In this document: positions 32,134 through 46,200 of the stretch, piece by piece
Layout: every line of letters starts with the position of its first letter
Position numbering within the stretch: the stretch's first letter is position 1
Source: Closterium sp. Naga37s-1
Taxonomy: Eukaryota; Streptophyta; Zygnematophyceae; Desmidiales; Closteriaceae
Direction: 5' to 3'
DNA: 64,000 bases
Assembly: GCA_947471745.1 (NCBI GenBank)
Contig: CANJKZ010001021.1
Coordinates: 127,501-191,500, forward strand
Position numbers and translations under genes: made by a program
The notes under the pieces: generated by a model
Database searches by the model: none
The model's input: the letters and a program-made list of their open reading frames with translations, nothing else
Told to the model about the DNA's origin: nothing

Positions 32134-33032
32134 GCTGTAAACTTCAACCGAGAAACAAATCGCGATCTGGCGGATCGCAAAGTGATTCGGCAGGAGATTA
32201 AAAAAAACCATCCGTAGTGAAACACCGTATTGCCATGTGACTGATAATTTATAGTCATCAGCTGTTTTTCGTTAACTTTTGAGAAAAAGACATGTGTAAA
32301 TCATAATAATTGTGAAACTAAATGAGACACTAATATTGAAAAACCTCTCCCCCCACCAAAACCAGGTTGAGTCTCGACACCCCTCCCATGAGCAGTCCGT
32401 TCCCCCATTTCCTCCCCCCCTTCTCCCCCTTTTGTGCGGACGACCCGCGGTCACGAAATAGCCCCCACCCACCCCACTCACTTGCTCCCTCCCCCTTTGC
32501 ACACCCCTCGCTCTCGCCCCTGCGCCCCTAGGAGATCCTCCCACGCCACATGCACTCCCTCCAGCCAATCCGCCAATCCAGCTAGATTTCTCGCGTCAAA
32601 CACGTCACTGTTTTTCTCGCCAAACTAGAAAGAAGAAAAAAATCAACCCTGATTTCAATTCGCCAACCCTGACAGCTCAGACTTACGATTTCGTGAACCC
32701 TGAACATCGCAAGAAGGCTCAGGCTTGGCGTTTTGCGGAAAATGTGCCTTCAGGGTAAATCTCTTTTTGGGGGATTGAAAACAGGGTACCCATATTTGAA
32801 TCGTCAGCCCTGTATCGGGGGTCTTACGGTAGTATCCCTTATTTCGTTTTTTCAGATCTCATTATTTTTCCTACGGTCCTTATTTTATACGCTCTCTCCT
32901 CCTCTCCTTTATCTCTCCACTCAATTTCCACTCCTCTCTTTCACAATAATTTGATTTACTCCCACTTCTCTTCACCCCTCCATTTCTCCATACTCTTTAA
33001 TAGCAATATGTAAATAACATGTATTGTACTTT
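32134..33032. other. Unassigned spacer
   Basis: No gene is supported. AT-rich stretches and a pyrimidine-rich block (about 32380-32540) are present. CCCTGA/CAGGGT words at 32645-32840 resemble those at 24300-24490. Removing Copia element 3 would make the two flanks contiguous, so this may be the right half of an older, unclassified transposon. Confidence 0.4.
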
Positions 33033-33358
33033 TGTTACGGGTGCAATGAATCGAAGTAGCGAGAATTGCACTAAGGTGTCAAACGAGTACAAAATGTGAG
33101 CGAAGGCATGAGCGAACATTTATACGTGAAACATGCAAACGGTAACGCGGTGCGTGCGAGCTAGCTAGTGCTACGCTGGAGCGAGGCTCGGGCTAGTCCC
33201 GAAGCGTAGGCCGACACGGCCGGTCCAGCAGTGCGAGGTTTGGTAAAACAGTGCGCGCTAAGTCGGCGAAGCCCTGTTAGTAGTAACGGGTGAACAACGG
33301 CTGCTGCTGTACGCGATGTTGCAGGGTGCGCTAAGGAATATCGAGAAAATTCCTTACA
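33033..33358 (-). repeat. Possible LTR of a second-family Copia
   Basis: 326 bp starting TGTTACGGGTG and ending CCTTACA, similar to the ends of the LTRs at 6886-7297 and 23804-24240. The bases that follow (ACTCTCC) are comparable to the polypurine-side sequence of element 2A. ACTTT before and ACTCT after could be a diverged target duplication. No paired LTR or coding remnant is seen. A solo LTR is the simplest reading, but not a firm one. Confidence 0.35.
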
Positions 33359-33838
33359 ACTCTCCTTTTATTGAATGAGCAGCAGCACCCCTCACCAGCC
33401 TCTGCACCACACAAGATTCAACAATTTCCGATATACGCTCACTTATGACCCAACCATACTGCTCCATCTACGTCTCTGGCAGGCCAAGCCTCGGGAATGT
33501 CCAAGAGTCATCTGACATGTTCCCTGCATTCCTCTAAACCTAATAGACGCCGGCAGCCATACTTCGTAGGAGCACTCCGCGAGGAGACCAACGCGAGCTC
33601 GAAAGTCCTTATTTTGAGAGCGATTTTCTGCACGTTTCGGTTTCGCGCGGCGTCGTCCCTGCCGTAGGAGGTAGCTCCGTAACTCCGAGTGCGCCATTTC
33701 TCCGTCAACATGGCGAAACCTCCGTCCTTAGCTTCGTAACATCCGCATTGGTGATGCATTCAGTCATTCTCCCGACTTGATTTCCCGCTCATTTCTGCCT
33801 AGTCAGTCACTTCCCATCGCACACACTAAGCAGCGCAC
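33359..33838. promoter_or_regulatory. Region upstream of the SCD1-like gene
   Basis: 480 bp between the LTR-like sequence and the start codon of the SCD1-like gene. It must contain the promoter and 5' UTR. No TATA box or other element can be named with confidence. Minus-strand open frames here (33443-33759) resemble nothing known and are probably chance. Confidence 0.35.
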
Positions 33839-36800
33839 ATGGCTGCTGCAGCTGGAACCGCGGCAGCGCCAGCTGTAGCGACCGACGGGCCGCTATGGAA
33901 GACGCGATTCCTGGACTATTTCGTGGTGTGCGGCTTAGGTCTGGACCTGCGGTTAATGGACGGCACTCGCGGATTCCACGGCATGAAGAGCCATGGTGTG
34001 CGCATTTCGTACATGCCTGTGCTCATCGACCGCCTGCCGGCTGAGGAGCACAAGAAATTCAAGATCCCGGAAATGTTACCGTTGGTGCGACATCCTCTCA
34101 ATGAGAACTTCCTTTTTTTTCAAGCTCTAAGAAATCACATTATGCTTTTAGGCGGAGTTAATGCATTAGAGTAGCGTTCCGCCTAGGTTGTCAGCCGCAC
34201 GCCTGCTTCTGTCACGCAGATTCCGCATTCCGCGTCAGCTGTGCGTACATTGTTCGCGCGCTTCGCTTTTCGCATCGACCCTCCTCTACTCTACAGCTCC
34301 TCTTGCTCCCGACATTCTTGCCCCCGCGTCCAACCACGTGGTTCCCTGCGTCCCCGCGCGTCCCCCTGTGCCGTCCCCCTGTGCGCGTCCCCCTGTGCCG
34401 TCCCCTGCTCCGCCCCCCTGCGCCATCCCCTTGCGCCGTTCCCCCCAGGCCGTGCTCCCCGGCGGGCTGCGCTTCTACAGCCATGGCGCCAACCAGGACG
34501 AGCCGCTGTCGTTCCCGCGATCCTACCCCATCATCCTCACCGGTACGCCCCTCGCACCCTCCCGCACCCTTTCGCCCTCACATCCATAACCTGGGCTGTC
34601 GCAGTTCCCGCGCCCATGCGCGAATGCCAGAATATCAAATCCACTTGTCCGCACGCAGCGTCGCGGTACGCCAGGGAGAGTCGTCACGCCTCAGCTGTCT
34701 CGTCCAAGAATCCCGTTCTCCGCGCCTTTAGAGCCCTTTGCTCCTCCGTGCACCATCTCACGCTCTGCCTACTCTTTTCCTCCCCACACTACCTCTCCTC
34801 CCTCCCCGCCCCACCCCCCCCCCCAGAGGGCGACGGCACCAAGGTGTACGTGTCAGTGCTGGCGTTCCGCGACCTCGTGGACGATGACGTGGCGCAGGCG
34901 TACTCCATCCCGCCCAACTCGTACGCGGACAAGTGTCTGTGCGTGGTGTCGCACTACCCCTTCCTCGACACCTTCGCCGACCTCCTCACTGAGATCCACC
35001 GCCTCGCCTTCCAACCGCTCGGCAGCCCGTCAGTGCCCTACCTACCTACCCACTCTTCCCTCCCTCACAGCCCTGCCTGCCCTCCCTCCCCTCGCTGCCC
35101 TTCCTGCCCCACCTCCTCTCCCTCCCTCCCTTTCCTTCCTCCCCTCCTCTCCCTCCACTCCTATTTTGTTGCGACGCTTGTGTTCTCTCTTGCCCCTCAC
35201 CGATGGTCCATTCTCATGCCTTGAATAATCCCCTCCTACTCGGGTGCAAAGCTGCTCCTTCTCAGCGTTCTCTGCCCATCACATGGCACAAAGTCATCAA
35301 CCCTATCGAATGCTCTGGTGTGGCTTGCTGGCATGTCACTGCATGGCATGGCATGGCTTGAGGCTGGCATGGTTTGGAATGTCCTGGCATGGCATGGCAT
35401 GGCAGGCGGCCGATATGGGACATAATAGCGGGGGTGATGTCGGTGCCGCTGCCATCAAGCCCGCAGCAGACGGTGGTGTTCAGCGTTGAGAGCGTCGTGC
35501 TCTCCACCACCCTGCCTGACCCCAACGCCCTCCCCTCCTCGCACGTCAGTGCCCCCTCTTCCCACCCCACAATATCCTACAATGCCACGGCCTTGCCTCC
35601 CGCTGCCATTGCCCCGTCTCACACTCTAGAGCAACCATGACGCTTGGTGCGTTATGCACCAGCATGTACGTGCTGCTGCCTGGCACCTGTAGCCCCTCTT
35701 CCTCCCACACCTGCATTGCACCCCCTGAGAACCGCCTTGCGTCGTCACATGGACCTGTGCCCGCATCTCACCGCACACACCATTGCAATCGTTCTTTCGA
35801 CTCTGCCTCCTCTTTCCCTGCCACTCCTCTCTCTTGCACCTCAGGTGTCGTTTCTCCCCCTTGTAAGCTGTCTCGACATTGACAACATCATCCAGCTCTT
35901 CACAGCCGTGCTCCTGGAGAGAAGAGTGCTGCTGCTTGGGGGCATGTGAGTATTTCAATATGGAATCTATGGCTTGTTCTTGCACATTTTTCTCCCACTT
36001 TCCATTCCTCATTCTATCTGCGCCTGCTCCTCGCTTCCCCCTGCTCGCCTCTCCTCTCGTCTGTGCTGCCCGCCCTCATATCCCTGCAGGCTGAAGATAC
36101 TGACAAACGTGGCGGAGGCGGTGTCAGGGCTGCTTTACCCCTACAAATGGATGGTAAGCAGTGGTGACAGTAGGCCGGAAGGGAAGGGAGGGTGAGCACG
36201 GGCTGTGGTGGCTGAGTCGCCTTGTGGGGCGTGGCAGTGATGCTTGTCGTGGGTGGCTGCCTGCTAGGCTGCCTGCTGCGCACGTCCTTTCTTACTGTCA
36301 GCGTTCTCTTGTTCTCACCACCAGCCTCACACTTGAAAGCATTCTCGTACAAAGTCTTGTCAACTTTATGCACACGAAGTGCAAAAGACAAAGTGTCTGT
36401 CTGCTGTGCACTCCTCCTCTTCTCTCTCGCCGCCTTCTCCCTCACAACCACTCCTCCACCTCCCCACCTCCCCCCCGTGCCGCAGCTGCCGTACATCCCA
36501 GTGCTGCCGCTGCCACTGCTGGAGCTGCTGCACGCGCCGGGCATCTTCATCTACGGCATCAACACCTCCGAGTTCGAACTGCAGGACGAACTCGATGGGG
36601 TCAGTAGCCAGTGTCATTGACGACTCGAGAGTTGCACACTCATGGCGCTGGGTAGCAGGCAGGCGCACATTAGGGCTGATAGCTGCCAGAAGGGAGGGTG
36701 GTGAGCAGTCAAAAGGAGGGCTGTAGCCGAGCAGTCAGAAGGGAGTGTTGCGAGCAATCAAAAGAGGGCGAGTTGTTGGTGACTGTGAGTCAGCCCACGC

Positions 36801-39800
36801 TTGAAAGGTTTAGTGTGCTCCACTCTCTGCATCTCATTGCAACCAACCCCCCCTCCCATCCCTCCACGCCCGCATCCCCTGTGCCAGTGGGTGCTGGTGT
36901 GCCCAGACAGACACAAGATGTGTGCCGACCACAATACAGACACGTTGAAAAATACGCGAATGCACATCTCCCTTCAACCAAACCCTCCCTCAATCCCCAT
37001 CCCACCTCACCCCCCCTTCAACCCCCCCTTACCCGCTCCCCGTGGCAGGTGGTACTGGTGGATCTGGATTCCAACCGCGTGCGCATGATGAGTCTGGAGA
37101 GCGAGCAGGAGGAGGAGGACATCCCGCCGCTGCCCGAGCCCGAGGCCTCCGAGCTGAGGGCGGCACTGCACGCGCTGATCCACCCGCACCTGGCGGTGCT
37201 GGAGTCGGTGAGGCACCACCGCTCGCCGCTGCTGGCTGCGGGCGTGCAGCAGTTTGACGAGAAGACGTTCAAGACGTGGGGCCGCCACCACGACGAGCAG
37301 TTCCGGTGAGGGCGGTAGCACTGGCAGTTCGGGTGGGAGTGTGCTGGTGGATTTATCACTGTGTCCTTACATTCAGTTGTGATATGCTTGCTGTTGTAAT
37401 GTGACCCACCCAGCAGCATGGCACCCCTCCTCCTGACGCTCTGTCTTGGTGCGCATGGTTGCTCTCGCATGTGCTTGAATTGAACCCATCCCACCGTGCT
37501 CAACAAGGTTCTGACACGACCCTGACATGTTCCCGCTCTCACGACCCTGACATGCTTGTCACATGCTCCCCTACATGCTCCCGACATGCCCACATCATGT
37601 GCTGCTCACCATGTGCAGGCAGCTGTTCCTGCGCTTCCTGGCGTCCGTGCTGCATGGCTACAAGGACTTCGTGGTGCGTGCTCCTGCTTTCTCACACGCT
37701 CACACACTCGTACTCGCACACTTGCACACGCGCACACTCACACGCTCACACAGTCACACACCCTCACACTCTCACACTCCCACACCGCACTTTCCTCCTT
37801 CCACCTGCTGCCTGCTTATGTGTGTTGCATCACCCACTGTGTTGCCCCATATAGAGTATCGGTTTCGCTTCTGCCTTGCACCTGCTCCACTCTCCCACAC
37901 AACCCCTTCATCGTCCTCCCCCCTTTCCACCCGAACCTCCCTCTTCCCCCTTGCTTGCTCCCTGCGTGCGGTGCGGTGCGGTATGGCAGATGGAGGATCA
38001 TTTTGAGGCGGGCAAGCTGGTGTTTGACAAGCTCAGCTTCCTGCTGCGCCGCTCCGAGCTCTACGATCACGCCACCGAGCCCTTCGTACGTCCCCTCTGC
38101 CATGCCCTCCACCACCACACCCTACCACACCCTACCACACCCCGGGCACACCCACACTCGTCACACTTGACAAGCAGTTGGATCGTTTCCAGAGAATCCA
38201 GATAACAAGAAGTGCTCAAGTGTGAGCCCGCAGTCTGTGCCGTGTCTTACAACCGAAACGCCAGCATCCTACTCTCACCCCCCAACCCCCCTCCGCTGCT
38301 TGCCCCTTCCCTGTTACCCACACCGCGTCCCGCCCCTACACCCCGCTCTCCCGCCCCCTCCCTTCTCCTTCCCTCTCGTTGCTACGTGTGAGGCAGATCG
38401 AGGCGATGCTGACAACGCTGGGGTGGCACAACCTCTTTGAGTGCGAGCTGGCGCACTCACCACCCGCCCCCCTCCCCGTCTTCACAACCAATCTCCCCTT
38501 GCTCCTCCCATTTCCCTGTTGTCTTTCTTCCTCCCCCGGTTTCGCCGGTGGCACTGGTGATGCGGATATGCGAGGCAGATAGAGGCGATGCTGTCGACGC
38601 TGGGGTGGCACAACTTCTTTGAGTGCGAGCTGGCGCACTCGCCCGAGGACCTGACGCAGTTTGACGCCATCATGCAGCGCGCACACAACAAGGACCCCCA
38701 CATCACAATCCCCCCGCTGCCTCCCACCGACTTCCTCACCGTCGACATCTACCAGGCGCTGCCAGGTGTGTGCTGCCAGGTGCTGCCAGCATTGCCAGGT
38801 GTGTGCTGCCAGGTGCTGCCAGCATTGCCAGGTGTGTGCTGCCAGGTGCTGCCAGCATTGCCAGGTGTGTGCTGCCAGGTGCTGCCAGCATTGCCAGGTG
38901 TGTGCTGCCAGGTGCTGCCAGCATTGCCAGGTGTGTGCTGTCATATAGGTAGGTCCCGCCATCACGCTCCCCACTCTGCCCATGCTCCCCACGCTGCCCA
39001 CGCTTCCCCCCTGCTTCCCACCAAGTTTCTCACAGTCGACATCTACCAGGCGCTGCCAGGTGTGTCCTGTCATATCGGTAGGTGCTCCCATGCTGCTAGG
39101 TGCTCCCCCCCTGCCATCACGCTCCCCCCCCTGCCTCCCTCCAAGTTCCTCACTGTTGACATCTACCAGGTGCTGTTGGTGCTGCCAGGTGCTGTTGGCG
39201 CTGCCAGGTGCTGTTGGCGCTGCCAGGTGCTGTTGGCGCTGCCAGGTGCTGTTGGCGCTGCCAGGTGCTGTTGGCGCTGCCAGGTGCTGCCACCGCTGCC
39301 AGCCAGGCGCGCGCTGCCATCTAGGTGCTGCCTCCGTGCCAGGTGCTGCAAGCTCCCACCTCTGCTAGGTGCTGCCACTTCCTGCCAGGTGCTGCTAGGT
39401 GCTGTCAGGTGGTGTCAGGTGCTGCCAGGTGCTGCCAGGTGCTGCCAGGTGCTGGCTGCTGCGACTCAATGAGCCCAACCAGAAAGGTTCAGCTCTGGTA
39501 ATGAGCTGAAATATGAGGCAGCAGTTAAAGCCACTCGAAGGTGCAATCAGCAAGTGCCGTGCCATGAGCTGACCCGCCCAACTCAATGTGTCCAGTTCAT
39601 GCATTCTCGAAACCGCAGCTCAACCCTTCCCTTTCCCTCACCTCACGTCCCCCTCCCCATGAGCCCCTCGTCCCGCCTGCCCAACCGCAGCGGCGAAGCG
39701 GGGAGCAGTGGGGCGGTACGTGTACCAGCGCTTCCCCAACAACGAGAAGGCCGGCGGCGAGCAGGAGGCCAGAAGGTGCGTGCGCACGTGTGTGTGCATG

Positions 39801-40158
39801 TGTGTGGGTGCTCAATGTGTGTGTGAGTGTGTGTGTGCGTGCGCGGGAAGGGGAGGGGAGGTATCAAGCTGCTCTGCTGTTACCCTGCTGTGCCCTCTGT
39901 GTCCGCTGGATTGGTGTGGAGTGTTGGCCCAGGCATGAAATTACAGTAGCAGCACGTTTTGGGCCACCTTTACCACCTTTACCACCCCTCCACCCCCCTG
40001 TGTGTGTGCATTGTTCCCCTCCCACACACTCCTCCCCCACAATCCCCTCTCCTGTGCACGCGGGGGGCAGTCTGGCGGTGGAGAAGGCCATGAGGGCGTG
40101 GCTCAAGGAGCGGCGTCTGGGGCGCACGCGCAGCTCCAAGGAGCGAGGGGTGCGTGGA

Positions 40159-40236
<78 letters not shown>

Positions 40237-43200
40237 CGGGGGGGTTTGTGGGGGTGTGTGGTGGGCGTGGGCGGGGTGTGGTTGAGTGCGTGCATGTGCA
40301 GATGTGTGCGTCTGTTTGTTGTGTGTGTGAGTGAGGATGGGATGCGATTAGGCCATGGCTGAAGGAGATAGGGCTGGGTGCGGGAAGTGGGGATGGGTAG
40401 GGAGTGAGATAGGCAAGGGGAAAGGGAGAGTGGAGTGTGGGGGGGTGGAAGAGTGAGAATTCAGGTTGATAAGCTTGAGCAGCTGCCTCTGCTTCTATAC
40501 AACCCCCACTCTCCCCTTCCGCCCCCCTCCCCCTCTCGTCCGTGCTTCCCTTAGTTCTTACCACAGCGCCTGAGACTTGTGTTCTTCTCGTGTCCCTCCC
40601 TTTCTCATCATCCAACTCCCCCGCTTTCTCGTGTGTTATGTGCAACGTGAGCAGGCACAAAGGGAGATGATGAAGGTGGACACACAAGTGCGCCTCTGTG
40701 TGAGTGCTCCCTGCTCCCCCCCCCTCTCACCGCGCCCCTGCCTATTCTTGTGAACCACCTTCCTCTCACCTCATGTAGTCACATTTGTTGTCTAGTCCGT
40801 GCATTTCAGTGTTCACCTGTGTGCCTGTGTATGTGCATGCATGTTTCATGTGGATGTGTGCATGTTTGCCTCTGTGCTTGCTCATGTGCATCCATGTTCA
40901 TACGCATGTGCATGTGTTGATGTGCGTGCATGCACATGTGCAGCAACTATGGGACCAACTACGAGGGCTTCCTCCCGGCGAGCACCCCATGGGCTCAGAG
41001 CATTACGGCACTATCTACGGTATCAACCCTACCCCACCGCACCCCACCCCAGCCCAACCCTCAACTCCTCCCCCACAACTTCGCTTTCCGCTTACCCCCC
41101 CCCTCCTTGCTCCCCCCATCTTCCCCTGGATCCTGACCTCTCAATCCTCACCGTTCAATGCGTCACCCATGCTGTCCTATGCGGTGCGGTGCGGTGCTGC
41201 ATGCAGGAATGATAGAGTCGGACCCCGAGGGCTTTGGGGGCTCCAGCTTCCTCGCGTGCCTGGAGGAGAACATCACCATCGTATGCCACTACCCCACCCC
41301 TCCCCTCGCCTCCCCTCCTGCTCTTCACCCACCAACCACCGTCTGCCTATCTCCCTTCCTTAATGCCTACCTTTCTGCCTCCATCGCACCCCGCTGTGCC
41401 GTTCACATCCGTCCCAATCTCTTACTCACACCCCCCACCCAATCTCCCCTCCCCTCGCTCGCTCTGCCTGCCTGCCTGCATGCCTGTCTGCGTGTCTGTC
41501 TGCCTGTCTGCCTGCCTGTGTGGGTGCATGCAGGGGTGGTCGGGCGAGCTCACTCGAGAGATGTTCATGGCGTGTCGTGAGCTGGTGAGCGCCTGGGAGG
41601 GGGTGGGTGAGGAGCTGGGGCGAGGGGTGCAGAGGGGCTCAAGCATGGGGATGGTGATGATGGTGAGAGGCTGGGGAGAGGGTTGGTGTGCCACATGGCT
41701 GGGGTCAAGGGCATGATTGGTTGACCTGAATCAGTCCCATTCCATGTTTTCTAGCTCCCACTGTCTCTTTTTTCCCCATTTTCTCCAATCTCCCTCTTCG
41801 CTCCTCTGTTGCCATCTTTTCCCCTCTCTTCGCCCCTTTCCTTTCCCTCATCAGATGCTGGTGGCAGCGGCGAGGGCGGGGGAGAGGAGGGACTACCAGG
41901 TGGCGGGGGGGCTGTTGGAGATAGCGGGGCGCATCTACTTCCGGGACGAGTTCGGCATGCTCGACTTCATGCGCCGCTACCTCGGCTCCCTGCACGTCTG
42001 GCACTCGCAGGCGTGAGTCAATGGCAGGCATGACTTTCTCGCATGGGCAAAGCTGCAAAGTTGCAAAGCTGCTTGTAGAACACTCACACGCAGAAGCGCC
42101 TGGCACTCCTTCAATTTCTCCAACCGTGCCCTGCCGTGTTCCCCTCCCCCCCTCTCCTGGTGCTCCTCGCTCCCCCTCATGTTGTCTCTGCAGCCTATGG
42201 GACGAGCTCTTTGAGCAGCGCATGCAGGAGCTTGGAGAAGAGTAAGCCATTTCCCCTCTCTCGCCCTTATCTCTCATCTGCACTGCCTCTTCTACGCTCT
42301 TCTTGCGATTTCGTTCAAACTTTGCAACGTCTCTGTCTGTCGTGCTGCCCTCCATGGCATCATCCTCTGGTCTGCCCACTGCATCGTTTTCCCCCACCAC
42401 ACCACACACATGCCCCACCCCTCACCCTCACAGCTTTCCCACCTTTGCTCCAACCCCTTCTTGCCTCCTCGACTCCTCACCTACTCACCTGCTCATCTTC
42501 CCCCTTCCCCCCTTCCCCTTTTCTCCTTCCCCCTCTACCCTCTCCCATTGCCCCCATCCCCCTGGTCTCTAACAGTTCCTTTGGCAACTATTCACAGATG
42601 GTCATGCTCACACTCAAAGCCTGCGCCTTCCACATGGTACCCGCCCCGCCCCACCTCCCTTCCCCCACGCACCACCTCCCGTCTCCTCCCGCCCCACCTC
42701 TCATTTCTGTCCATCCCACTTTCCCCCACCCATTCCTCCACCCCCCAGTCTCTCTGTGGTTCTTCTCTTGCTCTGCTTCTCCGCAACCACAAAGTCCATG
42801 CCATACCTACTCTGCAGAATCTCGCCCCCCATGGGTCGCTACCTGTGCTCAGCTTGTCACAACATCGCATGCTGCCTCCATATGCCCCTCCTCCCCTCCC
42901 CTCCATCCCTCAGTCCGTCCATCTGTCCGTTCTCTCCCCTTCTGTTTCTCTCCCCTCCCCCCTCATGGCAGGTGGAGTTGGGCATAGCGGACAAGGAGAC
43001 GTGGAAGATGCTGCTGCACCTGTGCGCCCTCTGTTCCTCCCTCCCTCCGTCCATTCACTCCTCTCCTCTCCCTCCCCGCAACCCCCCACCCCTCATGGCA
43101 GGTGGAGCTGGGAATAGCGGACAAGGAGACGTGGAAGATGCTGCTGCACCTCGCCAGCGAGCACGGCCTGCGGGAGAAGCGCCAGGTGCCCTGCTGCTGG

Positions 43201-46200
43201 AGGGAGGGGAGAGGGCGAAGGGACGGTACCCCGTGCTGCATGGGGTGGCGCTGGGGAGGGGGTTCTGGATTAGTGAATGGCTTGATGGGTGAATGATGGA
43301 TGGGTGGAGTTTTTATTGATTGCAGGGAGCAGCTGTCAATGCGTAGTGATGGGTGCGCAGCACAACACTCACACATTCCCCCTGAATTCCATTCCCCCCC
43401 TCGTTCCGCTTCTATCAGCCCGTCACACCACCAACCAGCACCATACTCGCCCAAACACCCCCCCTACGCTCCCCTTCTCCCGCCTTCTCCTCACCACAGA
43501 ACCTCCTGCGAAGCCATCTGTCCCTGATCCAGCTCAAGTTCCGCTTCTGCGGCCCGCCACACCACCAACCAGCATACTCTCACACACATTCCCCCTACCC
43601 TCTCCCTATTCCGCCCTCTCCCCTCTCACCACCCCCACCCCACTCCAGAACCTGCTGCGCGGCCAGCTGTCCCTGATCCAGCTCAAGTTCCGCTTCTATG
43701 GCCCGCCACGCCTGGCGCTCATGATGGCGCTGGCGCCGCGCATCGCCCCCAAGATGGAGCAGGCCGCGCGCCTCAAAAGCGCCTCCATTGCTGGGGGGGG
43801 CGGGGCAGGGGCGGACGGTATGGCACGTGTGGACAGTAATAACACTCTGGAGGGGGAAGGGGGGGGTGCGGTGCAGCATAAGGGTCTGTCACGGAGTAAG
43901 AGCAAGGCGGGGCGGCGGGGGGTGAACTTTGATGTGGGGGGGAAGGGTGCGGCGACCACGACGCCCAAGGGCGGGGGAGGGGGGATGACGAGCCCGCGAG
44001 GCAAGGGCAAGGCGGATGGGCTTGACCGCCGCACAGACCGCCTCGTCAGAGCAGGTGCGTGCAGTGCAGGCTGCTTGCATCACTCGTGCCGTGGCATGTG
44101 ATAAAAGTGCTGTTTTGAGACGTCTCAAAACGAGCCCGCGAGGCAAGGGCAAGGCGGATGGGCTTGACCGCCGGACAGACCGCCTCGTGAGAGCAGGTGC
44201 GTGCAGTGCAGGCTGCTTGCATCACTCGTGCCGTGGCATGTGATAAAAGTGCTGTTTTGAGACGTCTCAAAACGAGCCCGAGAGGCAAGGGCAAGGCGGA
44301 TGGGCTTGACCGCCGGGCAGACCGCCTCGTCAGAGCAGGTGCGTGCAGTGCAGGCTGCTTGCATCACTCGTGCCGTGGCATGTGATAAAAGTGTTGTTTT
44401 GAGACGTCTCAAAACGAGCCCGCGAGGCAAGGGCAAGGCGGATGGGCTTGACCGCCGGACAGACCGCCTCGTGAGAGCAGGTGCGTGCAGTGCAGGCTGC
44501 TTGCATCACTCGTGCCGTGGCATGTGATAAAAGTGCTGTTTTGAGACGTCTCAAAACGAGCCCGAGAGGCAAGGGCAAGGCGGATGGGCTTGACCGCCGG
44601 GCAGACCGCCTCGTTCAAGCAGGTGCGTGCAGTGCAGGCTGCTTGCATTATCTGCAAAACTTGTGCTGTGGCATCTCTGTTCTTGTCCTCATTCAACAGC
44701 AGCGTGGTCAGCACCATTGGTGTTAGCACGTGTCAGCGCCATCGCTGTCAGCACCGTCACATCACAATCACACCTACCCAGATCAGCCCTCTCAACGCCT
44801 CTCCCAATCCCCTCACCATCCCCTCAAAGCCTCCCACCCTCCCACATTCCGCCATCCTTGCCACTACTCCCATCCTCCCTCCCTCCCTACCCTCCACCCC
44901 CGTGCGCCTGCCCCTCAGAGCCGGTGCACCATCAGGCGAGGAAGGAGGGCGAGGCGGGCGTGAGGGTGCTGAGGGGGCACAGTGCAGCGGTGACAGCGCT
45001 GCACGTGGGGTCCGTGAGCGACCTGGGCGACCTGCTCTCCGGCTGTGATGACGCCGGCTACTTCGTCTCCGGCTCCGCTGACCGCACTGTGAGTCCCTGA
45101 TTGCGCTCATTGCAGTCCACTGTCTCACCATCCTCCACTCTATCCTCCACTCTATCCTCCACTCTATCTACCCTTCTCCTCTGCCGTTCTCCCATTTCCT
45201 CTGCCCTGCCCAATCCCACTGTCTCCCCCGTGTCCACATGTGTGTGGGGATGGCAGGTGAAGCTGTGGAGTGCGAACCGTGTGGGCGCAGAGATGCGTGC
45301 CACCATGCGAGGTCACAAGGGGTGCGTGCCGGGGGCTGATGGGGAGGAGAGTGCATGGGGAGTGGGTGGGGTGCATGGGAGGCTGTGCGTGAGGGAGGGG
45401 GCGGGGGCATGAAGGGAGAGGGTGTGGAGTGAATTCGGGGGACTGGGGCGATCAAGTAGAGAGTGCACTCAGTGGTGGTGCCTACCCTGCCCTTTCAGCC
45501 TCACACTCACGCACCGCCACATCAGATCTCCCGCCCATTCATTCCTGCGGCCTCATTCCCGCTCTCCCTGCCACCACACGCTGTCTCACCCCGTGCTCCA
45601 ACTCCTCACTTCCCCTCTTCCGCTCTTCTCCCCTTTCCTCCATTTATCCCCCCAGCACGGTGCGCGCCATCTCGTCAAATGCGAGCAGCATCCTGTCAGG
45701 TGGAGACGACTGCAAGGTGCTGCATTTCGACAAGCGCACCTCGCTGCCCCTCGCCACCCTCGACGCCCACACTGCCCCTGTAAGCGCCTGTTCTGATTTC
45801 TGGCGCACCTCAAAAGTAGAGATTCTCACCGCCCCAGTGTGTGTGTGTCCGTGTTGGAAATCCGCCCCCGTGAGTGAAAGCGTGGTGTGCTTTTCCCCCT
45901 GCTCCCCATCCCACTTTTCCACCTCCCCCCCTCCCCAGGTCTCCTGTGTGCGCTTCCCGTCGAGGCCCACTGTCACCCCTGTGTGCAGCAGTGACAGCGG
46001 GCCTAGACGGCCTAGTGGAGGTGTGGGACATGCTTCTCATGCCTCTCACCCGCTCTCTCCCCCCCCTTTTTTCCATCCCACTCTCCCCCCTCCCCGCTTC
46101 CTCCTGCCTGTCCACCCACAGATCTCCTGTGTGCGATTCCTCTCCGGCTTCGCGCGCAGTGCAGCAGTGACAGCAGGGCTGGACGGGCTGGTGGAGGTGT

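Noticed and set aside
33443..33759. Minus-strand gene upstream of the SCD1-like gene
   Set aside because: Two overlapping short frames without recognisable domains or splice signals, in a likely promoter region.
38397..38460. An additional coding exon before exon 11
   Set aside because: It duplicates the start of exon 11, has no following donor, and including it would repeat residues and lead into intron-like sequence.
39586..40362. 258-codon plus-strand open frame
   Set aside because: It runs through exon 12, an intron, exon 13 in the wrong frame and a TG microsatellite. The phase-consistent exon model explains the region.
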